DNA of 64,000 nucleotides from assembly GCF_007362475.1 (NCBI RefSeq), contig NZ_CP041687.1, positions 1,798,001 through 1,862,000 of the forward strand. The letters are read 5' to 3'. Each line of letters starts with the position of its first letter. Position 1 is the first letter of the stretch. This document shows positions 9,012 through 18,200 of this stretch, in pieces. The notes beneath the pieces were generated by a model. It ran no database searches. It worked only from the letters and a program-made list of their open reading frames with translations, and was not told the DNA's origin. Source of the DNA: Chryseobacterium sp. SNU WT5 (GTDB lineage Bacteria; Bacteroidota; Bacteroidia; Flavobacteriales; Weeksellaceae). A program made the position numbers and the translations under genes.

Positions 9012-9659
9012 ATGGGTTTTTTTGAAGAACAGCTTCCAGAAATGGATCGTTATTTAGAGGATCATACTTCTGCTGAACCAGAGATTTTGAAAAGGTTACG
9101 GAAAGAGACTTTTCAAAAGACAACGCAACCTCACATGATTTCCGGAGCTTTGCAAGGGAGATTATTGTCAATCTTAGCGAAAATCGCGAGGCCGAAAAAT
9201 ATTTTAGAAATTGGAACTTTCACGGGTTATGCAACTTTGTGTCTTGCAGAAGGCTTAGTGAACCAGGGCAGAATAACAACTTTGGATATTAATGAAGAAC
9301 TCTCTTACCTTCCTAAAAAGTATTTTAACGAAAGTGAATTTTCGACTCAAATAGATTTTCAATTAATAGATGCCCACTTATTTTTGAAAGAAACGGAGGA
9401 AGTTTTTGATTTTGTATTCATCGATGCGGATAAAGAAAATTACGTAGAATATTTTAAATTATTAAAGCCAAGAATAGAACGTGGAGCAGTGATTCTCTTT
9501 GACAACGTCTTGTGGTATGGGAAAGTTTTAGAAGAAAATCCTAAATTAAAATCTACGCAGATCATAAAAGAACTTAATGAGATCATCTCAAAAGATGAAG
9601 ATTTCGAAAATCTTATTTTACCTTTGCGTGACGGACTTCACCTAATCAGAAAAAAATAA
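9012..9659 (+). CDS. O-methyltransferase (class I SAM-dependent)
   Basis: A 215-residue cytoplasmic methyltransferase of the Methyltransf_3 / caffeoyl-CoA O-methyltransferase-like group. The SAM-binding motif ILEIGTFTGYA is near residues 64-74, an acidic LDIN follows, and the metal/SAM motif FIDADKENY is at 136-144, with ILFDNVLWYG further on. The N-terminal MISGALQGRLLSIL segment fits the family. The natural acceptor is unknown; many bacterial members act on catechol-type compounds. The NlpC/P60 gene starts 16 bp downstream, so they are probably co-transcribed. Confidence 0.9.
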   Translation: MGFFEEQLPEMDRYLEDHTSAEPEILKRLRKETFQKTTQPHMISGALQGRLLSILAKIARPKNILEIGTFTGYATLCLAEGLVNQGRITTLDINEELSYLPKKYFNESEFSTQIDFQLIDAHLFLKETEEVFDFVFIDADKENYVEYFKLLKPRIERGAVILFDNVLWYGKVLEENPKLKSTQIIKELNEIISKDEDFENLILPLRDGLHLIRKK

Positions 9660-9675
9660 AACGGTACGATCACTA

Positions 9676-10386
9676 ATGAATAAAGGAATTTGCACAGTTG
9701 CAGTTGCGCCACTTCGAGCAGAACAATCTCATCAGTCAGAGATGACCTCGCAACTTCTGTATGGGGAAACTGCAGATATTTTGGAAACTGATGGAAAATT
9801 TCTAAAGGTTAGGATGCATTATGATGATTACCAAGGATGGGTAGATGCACAGCAAATGGGTAAGATATCAGACGAATATTTTGAGAAAAGACGTACAAAG
9901 CTCGTCAATAATATATTTGAAACGTATAATACATCACAGGGTAAAATGCTGCTTTCTATGGGTAGTGAAGTGAATTCTGAAATGGGAAGTGCTCCAGTCT
10001 TAACAAGTAAAAGTATTTCAGAAACAGCACTGCAATTTTTGAATGTGCCTTATCTTTGGAGTGGCCGAAGTTTTTTCGGCGTAGACTGCAGCGGATTTGT
10101 TCAGTTAATTTATAAAACTCACGGCATTGTTTTACCTAGAGATGCTTATCAACAGGCAGAATTAGGAGAGGTTTTGAGTTTTGTGGAAGAGAGTAAACCT
10201 GGGGATTTAGCATTTTTTGAAAATGAAGATGGTCTAATATCACACGTAGGATTAATGCTGAACAATAGCGAGATCATTCACTCCTTTGGGAAAGTGAGAA
10301 TAGATCCTTTGGATTCTACCGGAATATTTAATAAAGACCTGAATAAGCATACCCATAAATTGCGTTTTTTGCGCAGCATTTTTTAA
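9676..10386 (+). CDS. NlpC/P60 (C40) cell-wall peptidase with N-terminal SH3 domain
   Basis: A 236-residue protein. Residues ~5-60 look like a bacterial SH3 domain (LYGETADILE, YDDYQGWVDA). Residues ~110-236 form the C40 cysteine peptidase domain: the nucleophile C138 in VDCSGFVQL, H190 in ISHVGLML, and a third polar residue H202 in IIHSFG. Such enzymes cut gamma-D-Glu-diaminopimelate links in peptidoglycan stems. No signal peptide is seen; it may act on recycled peptides in the cytoplasm, like other leaderless flavobacterial homologues. Confidence 0.9.
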   Translation: MNKGICTVAVAPLRAEQSHQSEMTSQLLYGETADILETDGKFLKVRMHYDDYQGWVDAQQMGKISDEYFEKRRTKLVNNIFETYNTSQGKMLLSMGSEVNSEMGSAPVLTSKSISETALQFLNVPYLWSGRSFFGVDCSGFVQLIYKTHGIVLPRDAYQQAELGEVLSFVEESKPGDLAFFENEDGLISHVGLMLNNSEIIHSFGKVRIDPLDSTGIFNKDLNKHTHKLRFLRSIF

Positions 10387-10434
10387 AAATGAAATATATG
10401 CTTACTTTTAGAGCAGATCTTTATTTTTTGTATC

Positions 10435-10917
10435 ATGAAAAAACTTCCTTTTTATCTTAAGATTACTTCTTTTTGTCTGCTGATTTTTATTTGGGATTAT
10501 ATTTTCATTCATTACCGTGAGTTACCAAAGATTATTCCTATACATTTTGACTTTCATGGAAATCCTGATGGCTTCGCACCCAAAATGATGATTTGGGTAT
10601 TAGCAGGAATTGCAACATTTCTTTATCTTTTGCTTTATTTGGTTTCAAAGAATAAAAACTCAAGCTTACTCAATATGCCTCAGAATGTAAAAGACTCAGT
10701 CAATGCTTCTTTAATAATAGATTCTATGAACTTGGTAGTGATGCTTATGTTAGCAGTTATCAGTTCAGAAAGTATTTCGGTTGGACTAGGAAAAGCGGAT
10801 GGTTTAAGTCCAATCATTAATTATTTAGTTATTCTGTTAATTGTAGGAGTTGTAGGAATTTTGATTTATTCCAATATTATTTCTAAAAGAGATCGTTCCC
10901 AAAATTCTACAAATTGA
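10435..10917 (+). CDS. DUF1648 domain membrane protein
   Basis: A 160-residue protein with about four hydrophobic segments. The segment after the first helix (IPIHFDFHGNPDGFAPK) is the characteristic DUF1648 motif also found in SdpI-like proteins. The function is unknown. Its stop overlaps the TTG start of waaA by four bases, which implies translational coupling. Confidence 0.75.
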   Translation: MKKLPFYLKITSFCLLIFIWDYIFIHYRELPKIIPIHFDFHGNPDGFAPKMMIWVLAGIATFLYLLLYLVSKNKNSSLLNMPQNVKDSVNASLIIDSMNLVVMLMLAVISSESISVGLGKADGLSPIINYLVILLIVGVVGILIYSNIISKRDRSQNSTN

Positions 10918-12161
10918 AATTCATTTACAATATATTTATTCGACTTCTAATTTCAGCCATGCGTGTTGGAGCTATCTTTAATTATAAATTAAAGAAAGGA
11001 TTAGCTGGAAGAAGACAGAGTTGTACGATCGTACAATCGAAATTCTCATCTGAAGATCGGGTGATCTGGATGCATGCTGCGAGTTTGGGCGAGTATGAAC
11101 AGGGGCTACCGGTCCTTGAAAAAATGAAGGTTAAGTTCCCAAATCATAAAATCCTTATTACTTTTTTTTCTCCTTCCGGTTATGATAATGTGATTAAGAA
11201 AAATACAATTGCAGACGTAATTTGCTATCTTCCGTTTGATACTGAAGAATGGGTGAAAGAATTTACAGCTCATTTTAAAACCGATCTATTTTTCACGGTA
11301 AAATATGAATATTGGTATCACCTTTTACAGGAACTCAAAAAACAGGGAGCACAGATTTATGTAGTTTCTGCTTTATTTTATGAAACGCAAGTGTTCTTTA
11401 AAGCGTACGGAGCCTGGTTTGTGAGACAGTTAAAGAAAAACGTGGATTGGTTTTTTCATCAAACTTCGCATTCTACCGCATTAGCAAAAGGAATTGGATT
11501 AAAAAATTCTTCTACTGCTGGTGATACCCGATATGATCGGGTTCGTCAACTTCGCGAAAGAGACAACTCGGTTGACTTTATCAAGGAATTTAAACAGGAT
11601 TTTAAGACAATCATATTCGGGAGCTCATGGGAGGCAGAGGAACGTTTGGCAGAGATCATTTTTTCACAAAACAAAAATATTAAATTAATTATTGCGCCTC
11701 ATGATTTAAAAAGAGTAGCGCATTTACAATCAATTTTTCCGTCTGCAATTTTATATTCCCAGATTATTGAAAATAGCTCGTTACACTTTTTCAACGTAAG
11801 GATTCTGATTATTGATTGTATCGGCTTGCTTTCTAAACTCTATTCTTATGGCGATTTAGCAATTATTGGCGGTGGCTTCCATTCGAAGGGCCTTCATAAT
11901 ATTTTAGAAGCTGCTACATTTGGAATTCCGGTCTTCTTTGGCCATCAGTACACCAAGAATCCAGAAGCAGATGAATTAATTGCCAGAAATGGAGGTAAGG
12001 CTTTTGAAGATGAATTTTTTGCAGCACCCTATCTTTTGAATTTATTAAACGATGATGTCTCTCTCGCAAGGATGGGAAATAACGCCCGTAACTTTATTGA
12101 AGAACAGCCTATTGCGTCTGAAATAATCGTGGAACAAATTGTCAGGAAGCAACAGCTTTAA
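10914..12161 (+). CDS. waaA: 3-deoxy-D-manno-octulosonic acid (Kdo) transferase
   Basis: A 415-residue glycosyltransferase (GT30) that adds Kdo from CMP-Kdo to lipid A precursors at the inner membrane. The N-terminal membrane anchor is followed by WMHAASLGEYEQG with the catalytic glutamate, then ITFFSPSGYD, ADVICYLPFDT, and a late IIGGGFHSKGLHNILEAA and FGHQYTKN acceptor/CMP-binding region. I start it at the TTG at 10914 because this gives the usual N-terminal helix and overlaps the upstream stop (TTGA); the first ATG would remove the anchor. Confidence 0.93.
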   Translation: MKFIYNIFIRLLISAMRVGAIFNYKLKKGLAGRRQSCTIVQSKFSSEDRVIWMHAASLGEYEQGLPVLEKMKVKFPNHKILITFFSPSGYDNVIKKNTIADVICYLPFDTEEWVKEFTAHFKTDLFFTVKYEYWYHLLQELKKQGAQIYVVSALFYETQVFFKAYGAWFVRQLKKNVDWFFHQTSHSTALAKGIGLKNSSTAGDTRYDRVRQLRERDNSVDFIKEFKQDFKTIIFGSSWEAEERLAEIIFSQNKNIKLIIAPHDLKRVAHLQSIFPSAILYSQIIENSSLHFFNVRILIIDCIGLLSKLYSYGDLAIIGGGFHSKGLHNILEAATFGIPVFFGHQYTKNPEADELIARNGGKAFEDEFFAAPYLLNLLNDDVSLARMGNNARNFIEEQPIASEIIVEQIVRKQQL

Positions 12162-12236
12162 AATTATTTTGTAACCTTTTGATTAGTGTTGAACTCTATT
12201 AAAGTAGAAATCAATTATTAATATAAATAAAACAAA

Positions 12237-12626
12237 ATGGACTCAACAGCCGTAAAATCTCACGTCGCACCTATCTTTAATCTTTTAAAATTAACCTTCA
12301 CCGTCGTTCCGATTGTGGCAGGGCTTGACAAATTTTGCAATATTCTGTGTGACTGGACCCAATATATCAATCCGATGATGTTGGATTTATTACCGTTTTC
12401 AGGAGCTACTTTTATGATGATTGTTGGTGTAATCGAGATTGTTGCTGGGATTTTAGTTTTTATGAAACCTAAAATTGGTGGATTAATAGTTTCGGCTTGG
12501 TTAACGCTAATTGCTTTAACTTTGTTAGTAGGATGGAAGTATGCCGACGTCGCGGTTAGAGATTTAGTAATGGCGATATCTGCGTTTTCGATGGCGAGAT
12601 TAGCAGTGATTTTCGATAATAAATAA
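12237..12626 (+). CDS. DoxX-like small membrane protein
   Basis: A 129-residue protein with four predicted transmembrane segments (VPIVAGLDKF, FMMIVGVIEIVAGILVF, GLIVSAWLTLIALTLLVG, and a last LVMAISAFSMARLAV). Size and topology fit the DoxX/MauE-like group. The function is unknown. It ends 5 bp before the sigma-factor gene, so the two may be an operon. Confidence 0.6.
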   Translation: MDSTAVKSHVAPIFNLLKLTFTVVPIVAGLDKFCNILCDWTQYINPMMLDLLPFSGATFMMIVGVIEIVAGILVFMKPKIGGLIVSAWLTLIALTLLVGWKYADVAVRDLVMAISAFSMARLAVIFDNK

Positions 12627-12631
12627 TATTA

Positions 12632-13267
12632 ATGAATACAAACGCTCAATACTCAGATCAGGAATTGATTCAAAGGATTCTTAATAAAGAAACTGCACTG
12701 TTCGAATTAATCATCAGACGAAATAATCCGTATTTATATCGGATTGGAAAGATGTATCGGTTCAGTCATGAAGATACGCAAGACTTAATGCAGGACTCTT
12801 ATGTTCAGGCTTATACGCATCTTTATCAATTTAAAAATAAATCGTCTTTTCGAACCTGGCTTTCGAAGATTATGGTGAATGAATGTTATCGAAAATCTCA
12901 GAAATGGACTTCGAAAAATGTAGAATCGCTTGAAAACAATACTCCCGCTTTTGAAAAATTAAGCAGTGTAGAAACCGCTCATAATGTTATGAATACAGAA
13001 TTAAATTCAGTGATAGAAAAAGCTTTACTCCATATTCCGGAGGATTACAGAACCGTATTTACGTTAAGGGAAATTAATGGACTAAGTGTCGCTGAAACAT
13101 CGGAGATTTTATCAATTACCGAAAGCAACGTCAAAGTTCGACTCAATAGAGCCAAAACCTATCTACGAGCAGAGATTGAAAAATTCTATAACAAGGAAGA
13201 GATTTTCGAATTTAATTTAATCTATTGCGATGCAATGGTGGATCGTGTGATGAAGGCAATTTCTTAG
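12632..13267 (+). CDS. RNA polymerase sigma factor (ECF type)
   Basis: A 211-residue sigma-70 family protein with only regions 2 and 4. Region 2 includes LIQRILNKETALFELIIRR and the DLMQDSYVQAY motif, and SFRTWLSKIMVNECYRK follows. Region 4 (about residues 125-185) has IPEDYRTVFTLREINGLS and the helix-turn-helix SVAETSEILSITESNVKVRL. No anti-sigma gene is adjacent, but a small DoxX-like membrane protein lies immediately upstream. It converges with the next gene with only 3 bp between them. Confidence 0.92.
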   Translation: MNTNAQYSDQELIQRILNKETALFELIIRRNNPYLYRIGKMYRFSHEDTQDLMQDSYVQAYTHLYQFKNKSSFRTWLSKIMVNECYRKSQKWTSKNVESLENNTPAFEKLSSVETAHNVMNTELNSVIEKALLHIPEDYRTVFTLREINGLSVAETSEILSITESNVKVRLNRAKTYLRAEIEKFYNKEEIFEFNLIYCDAMVDRVMKAIS

Positions 13268-13270
13268 TTA

Positions 13271-13882
13271 TTACTTCAACAAACCTTCTGCTTTAATTCC
13301 TTTTAAAATTAAATCAATATTATCTGGAATGTTATCGGCTTCTAGCCAGTTTAAAAATAATCCATTATGCAATGCCAGTTCTTCCAAACCTTTACTTCCT
13401 AATATTTGCTGATGAACAGCGCTGTAATTTTCCCGTAAATCCAAAAAATAATCAGGATCCAACTTTAAAGTTAAGACCAAAGATCTAAAGATTTTGTTCA
13501 GTAAGTAAATATATAATTTATAATGATCGTGAGTTTTGGGTAAATGGCTTAATGTCTCACTGACTAATAAAAGAGTCAACGAAACTTCTCCAAATTTATC
13601 GGTGGTAATTTTGACGTGTTCTGTTATTTTCGCACTAATTTTTCGAATGCTTGGTAGAAAATATTTAGTTCGTCCAAACCTTTTTGCGGCTTGCTTAACT
13701 TCATTTTTAATAAGTTCTTCCATTTGATTTCGTTTGTCATCGGCAGTTTCTTCATCAATCAATTCGAAATAGAGACGGTGTGATAAAATTCTGTCTTTTT
13801 TCAGCAAACGAATAATGAGTTTGTCTTTTTCCTGAGAGGAGAAATTGGAAATCGCTTCCTTAAATTCTTTCGAATATTCCAT
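13271..13882 (-). CDS. Conserved protein of unknown function
   Basis: A 203-residue, highly charged, mostly helical protein starting MEYSKEFKEAISNFSSQEKDKL. I see no signal peptide, membrane span or catalytic motif. From memory, flavobacterial homologues are sometimes labelled deoxyuridine triphosphate nucleotidohydrolase, but no dUTPase motif is visible, so I do not use that name. Its ATG overlaps the stop of the glycosyltransferase gene upstream (TAATG read on the minus strand), so the two are translationally coupled. Confidence 0.65.
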   Translation of the reverse strand: MEYSKEFKEAISNFSSQEKDKLIIRLLKKDRILSHRLYFELIDEETADDKRNQMEELIKNEVKQAAKRFGRTKYFLPSIRKISAKITEHVKITTDKFGEVSLTLLLVSETLSHLPKTHDHYKLYIYLLNKIFRSLVLTLKLDPDYFLDLRENYSAVHQQILGSKGLEELALHNGLFLNWLEADNIPDNIDLILKGIKAEGLLK

Positions 13883-14634
13883 TAATTAAATATTTTTGAA
13901 TATTTCATAAATCCGTTCAAAGCCCAATTAGTAGTATAGTACCAAGATTTTAGCGTAGAAAACTTCATGTGATTTTTATATACTAAATATTGATCCTTCA
14001 TAATATTGGTTTTTCTTCGCGAAATACTGGTGGCGTGCATTCTATATTTTGCCATTGTTTTTGGCAGAGGCTTTCCGACCGGAATTTTCTTCAATAAGTT
14101 CAGCCACATCACGTGATCTTCTCGTTTACTTCCTGGTGGAAAAAACTCTTTACCAACTCTTTCAGAATCGTACATCGAACTTAATAATGATAAACGGCAA
14201 GTTTTTAATAAGTTATCAAAAGTTACTTCTTTGTCTGCCTGAAAATCTGCAATCTTAGGAGTTAAGTCTTCATCGCATCTTGCATAGTTTGAATAGGCAA
14301 GTTCTGCTTTTTCTTTTTTCATGAATGAAACCATTTCCTCTAAAAAATTTGGTTCCCAATAATCATCAGCATCTAAAAAAGTGATGTATTTGCCAGTGGC
14401 TTTTTCTAAAGATAAATTGCGGGCGTGGCCAGCACCGCCATTTTTTTCTGCAATCGTGAGAATAATTCTCGGGTCATTAATTTTCATGATAATTTCAACA
14501 GAATCATCCGACGAACAATCATCAGTAATCAGCCATTCCCAATCGGTAAATGATTGGTTAGTAACTGATTGAATGGTCTCGTTTAAAAAATTTGCTGAAT
14601 TATAACAAGGAGTAATAATTGAAACTTCGGGCAT
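13882..14634 (-). CDS. Glycosyltransferase family 2
   Basis: A 250-residue GT-A enzyme starting MPEVSIITPCYNSANF, the classic GT2 beginning. ITDDCSSDDSVEI binds the nucleotide, and the metal-binding DADD motif is at about residues 88-91 (TFLDADDYWEPN). An RREDHVMWL-like segment (KREDHVMWL) supplies the usual ED catalytic-base motif. The sugar donor and acceptor are unknown; surface polysaccharide assembly is likely. A longer frame upstream (to 14712) would add a hydrophobic leader in front of the fold and is rejected in favour of the ATG at 14634. Confidence 0.88.
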   Translation of the reverse strand: MPEVSIITPCYNSANFLNETIQSVTNQSFTDWEWLITDDCSSDDSVEIIMKINDPRIILTIAEKNGGAGHARNLSLEKATGKYITFLDADDYWEPNFLEEMVSFMKKEKAELAYSNYARCDEDLTPKIADFQADKEVTFDNLLKTCRLSLLSSMYDSERVGKEFFPPGSKREDHVMWLNLLKKIPVGKPLPKTMAKYRMHATSISRRKTNIMKDQYLVYKNHMKFSTLKSWYYTTNWALNGFMKYSKIFN

Positions 14635-14740
14635 TTTATAATGTATTTCAAAGCAAAGATAATTGAATATTATACAAATGCTAAAAATTAAATGGCATAA
14701 AACTTGGCTCATATGCAGTACATAACAAAATTTAAATATT

Positions 14741-15199
14741 ATGAAAAAGTTATTTTTAATAAGTACAGCAATAATTTTCGCATTATTAACCAGTTGCCGG
14801 AGTGATTCAGATTCAAACTCTGATCAACTCATGCTTACTGGAAATTGGCGACCAGATAAAATTGTATCTGTTGCAACTGAAAATGGCAACAGTACAACAA
14901 CCACAATTGTCACGAACGATTGTCAGAAAAAAGGAAGGTTGCTATTTAACAACAATGCGACTGGTAACGCAACTTACTGGGACGATGCAACCGGGACTTG
15001 TGCCGTAGCGCTAAATTTAGATTTTGCGTACACTTATAATCCAGATACCAAACTATTTACGATTACCATCAATAACAACACAATGGAAGGTGTAGTTTCG
15101 ACCTTGACGAATACTAATTTAGTCGTTAATTATGTGGATCGGAGCAACCCAGCAATTGTAAATAAAGTGGAGATTTCTGCGACCAAAGTGGCAAACTAA
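14741..15199 (+). CDS. Lipocalin-like lipoprotein
   Basis: A 152-residue protein with a lipoprotein signal peptide (lipobox ALLTSC), followed by a Ser/Asp-rich linker and a GNWRPDKI start typical of the flavobacterial 'lipocalin family protein' group. The rest is beta-rich with two conserved cysteines (TNDCQKKG, TGTCAVA). Probably anchored in the outer membrane; the ligand is unknown. It ends at a clear terminator before leuS. Confidence 0.75.
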   Translation: MKKLFLISTAIIFALLTSCRSDSDSNSDQLMLTGNWRPDKIVSVATENGNSTTTTIVTNDCQKKGRLLFNNNATGNATYWDDATGTCAVALNLDFAYTYNPDTKLFTITINNNTMEGVVSTLTNTNLVVNYVDRSNPAIVNKVEISATKVAN

Positions 15200-15224
15200 T
15201 TTCTCGATTTTTATTAAAGAATAG

Positions 15225-15252
15225 TCCTCATGTAATTAGGTGAGGATTTTTT
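15225..15252 (+). terminator. Terminator between lipocalin-like gene and leuS
   Basis: The stem tcctca/tgagga encloses tgtaattagg and is followed by a run of T. Confidence 0.7.
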
Positions 15253-15265
15253 CATTTCAAAACCT

Positions 15266-15273
15266 TAAATTTG
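15266..15273 (+). promoter_or_regulatory. leuS: Possible leuS -7 element (TAaaTTTG)
   Basis: TAAATTTG fits the Bacteroidota -7 consensus and lies 20 bases before the preferred leuS ATG at 15294. This supports 15294 rather than 15240 as the start, since 15240 would lie upstream of the promoter. No obvious TTG is present at the -33 position. Confidence 0.4.
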
Positions 15274-15293
15274 TGACTTATATAAATTTAAGA

Positions 15294-18200
15294 ATGTTTT
15301 ACGACCATCAATCGATCGAAAAAAAGTGGCAGAAATTCTGGGAAGAAAATCAAACCTACAAAACTGATAATACAACCGATAAACCAAAATTTTATGTTTT
15401 GGATATGTTTCCTTATCCGTCTGGAGCAGGTTTACATGTTGGACATCCGTTAGGGTATATCGCTTCAGATATTTATGCGAGATATAAAAGACATCAGGGA
15501 TTTAATGTTTTGCATCCGATTGGATATGATTCATTTGGTCTTCCCGCAGAACAATATGCGATTCAAACAGGTCAACATCCTGCGGTAACAACGGAAGAAA
15601 ACATTACGAGATATGAACAGCAAATGCGTAAAATTGGTTTTTCATTTGACTGGAGTCGTGAGGTGAGAACTTCAGACTCTTCCTATTATAAATGGACGCA
15701 ATGGATCTTTATTCAGCTTTTTGATTCATGGTATAATATATCGACTGATAAAGCAGAACCAATTTCAAATTTGATTCAACATTTTGAAAATTATGGAACT
15801 CAAAATTTATCAGCAGTTCAAAACGATCAATTAAATTTTACGTCAGAAGAGTGGAAGAACGCTTCTGAATTAGATCAACAAGATATTTTGTTAAACTACC
15901 GTTTGGCTTATCGAGCAGAAACGACGGTAAATTGGTGTCCGGGTTTAGGAACAGTTTTGGCAAATGATGAGGTAAAAGAGGGTAAATCTGAACGTGGAGG
16001 ATATCCCGTTTTCCAAAAGAAAATGATGCAGTGGAGCATGCGGATTACTGCATATTCAGAAAGATTATTGCAAGGTTTAAATAATTTAGATTGGCCACAA
16101 CCTTTGAAAGATGCCCAACAATATTGGATTGGTAAATCTCAGGGAGCGCAAGTTACATTTGATGTCCTCACCCCAACCCTCTCCAACGGAGAGGGAGCAA
16201 AGTCTATTCAAAATGAAAAACCACGTTTTTTAACAGGAGGGGACAATTCCAAAATACTTTTACAACATGCAAAAAGCATGAGAAAAGATTCCACGGCAGC
16301 AGAAGAGATTTTGTGGCAGGCATTAAGGAATCGAAATCTAGGAGATAAATTTAGAAGACAACATTTGATTGAAGATTATATTGTTGATTTTGTTTGTTTA
16401 GAGAAAAAGTTAGTAATTGAAGTAGATGGTGAATATCATAATATAGAAGAGCAGAAAGAAGCGGATGATTTGAGAACGCAATATTTAGAGTTTTTTGGGT
16501 TTAATATCATTCGTTTTTCAAATTTTGAAGTTGAAGAACAAATTGAATCTGTTTTAGAAAAAATTAAATTAAAATTAGAATCCCAATCTAACTCCCTCTC
16601 CTCTGGAGAGGGTCGGGGTGAGGATAATTCGAAGGTAGTTGCAGAAAAGATTTCAGTATTCACCACACGCCCCGACACTATTTTCGGTGCAACCTTTATG
16701 GTTTTAGCACCCGAAAATCCTTTGGTTAAAAGCTTGACGATTGAAGGTCAAAAAGAAGAAGTTGAAAATTATATTGAACAAACTTCGAAGAAAACGGAGC
16801 GTGATCGTATGGCAGATGTGAAGAACGTCAGTGGTGCGTTCACCGGAAGTTATGCTTTGAATCCGTTTACCAGTCAGAAAATGCCGATTTACATTTCGGA
16901 TTATGTTTTAATGGGTTATGGGACGGGAGCAGTGATGGCCGTTCCTGCGCATGACGATCGCGATCATCGTTTTGCAAAGAAATTCAGTTTGCCGATTGTT
17001 AATGTGATTGAAAATGACCAGGATATTCAAGAAGAATCATTTGATTCAAAAGATTCGGTTTGTGTCAATTCAGAATTTTTGAACGGTTTAAAATATGATG
17101 ACGCCAAAACTTTAATAATTTCTGAAATAGAAAAGAAAAATATTGGTCACGGAACAACAAATTACAGACAAAGGGATGCCATTTTCTCCCGTCAAAGATA
17201 TTGGGGAGAGCCAGTTCCAGTTTATTATAAAGAAGGAATGCCTTATACTTTGCCGATTTCTGCTTTGCCCTTGGAGCTTCCAGAAGTTGAAAAATATTTG
17301 CCGACCGAAGATGGAGATCCGCCTTTAGGAAACGCTAAAACGTTTGGTTGGGATGAAGCGAATCAGAAAGTAGTATCTACTGATTTAATAAATAATGAAA
17401 CGGTATTTCATTTAGAATTATCGACAATGCCAGGTTGGGCAGGAAGTTCTTGGTATTTCTTAAGATACATGGACCCGAACAATGAAGGAGTTTTCACAGA
17501 TAAAAATCTGTCGGATTATTGGGGACAGGTGGATTTATATATTGGCGGAAGCGAACATGCAACAGGGCATTTACTCTATTCCCGTTTTTGGAATATGTTT
17601 ATGAAAGACCGAGGTTATATCAGTCATGAAGAGCCGTTTAAAAAACTCATTAACCAAGGAATGATTTTGGGAATGAGTGCATATGTTTTCAGAATTGAAG
17701 GGACCAATCAATATGTTTCTAAAAGTTTAGCAAAAGATTATCAAGTACAAAAAATCCATGTTGATGTTTCACTTTTAAAAGGTGGAACGGATGAACTTGA
17801 TACGGATGCTTTTAAAAGTTGGCGTTCAGAATACGCAGATGCTGAATTTATATTCGAAAGTGGGAAAAGCTCCCTTTCCTCTGAAGAGGGTTGGGGTGAG
17901 GAAAAATACATTACCGAGCGGGAAGTAGAAAAAATGTCCAAATCAAAATACAATGTGGTCAATCCAGATGATATTTGTGATGAGTTCGGAGCAGATTGCC
18001 TGCGTTTATATGAAATGTTTTTAGGACCTTTAGAGCAATCAAAACCTTGGAATACGCAAGGCTTAAGTGGCGTTTATGGTTTCTTGAAAAAGTTCTATAA
18101 TCTTTATTTTAATGGAGATGATTTTGAGGTTTCAGAAGAAGAACCTACCAAAGAAGAATTTAAAATTCTTCATACTTTAATTAATAAAGTGGTTACGGAT

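Larger units (their letters stand above)
16165..16625 (+). mobile_element. DUF559 nuclease-encoding palindromic element inserted in leuS
   Basis: This 461-bp segment is bounded by 33-bp inverted repeats and is read in frame with leuS. Between the repeats it encodes a complete-looking DUF559 domain of about 115 residues: MRKDSTAAEEILWQALRN, LGDKFRRQHLIEDYIVDF, VIEVDGEYH, and LEFFGFNIIRFSNFEV. DUF559 belongs to the PD-(D/E)XK/Vsr-like nuclease superfamily; the acidic residues in YIVDF and VIEVDG that should bind metal are kept. An in-frame ATG at 16278 could also start a free-standing nuclease. Stand-alone DUF559 proteins are common in Bacteroidota. That this unit is or was mobile is my inference from the repeats and from the third copy at 17870. 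Confidence 0.8.

Noticed and set aside
13271-13882. dUTPase
   Set aside because: The protein lacks the five conserved dUTPase motifs, so the common label was not used.
16165-16625. Intein inside leuS
   Set aside because: There is no Cys/Ser/Thr splice junction pattern, no N-terminal splicing block and no HN dipeptide before a nucleophile at the downstream edge. The inserted domain is DUF559, not a LAGLIDADG/HNH homing nuclease with Hint fold.
16165-16625. Group I or II intron in leuS
   Set aside because: The frame stays open through the whole segment, and it is far too short and lacks intron core motifs.
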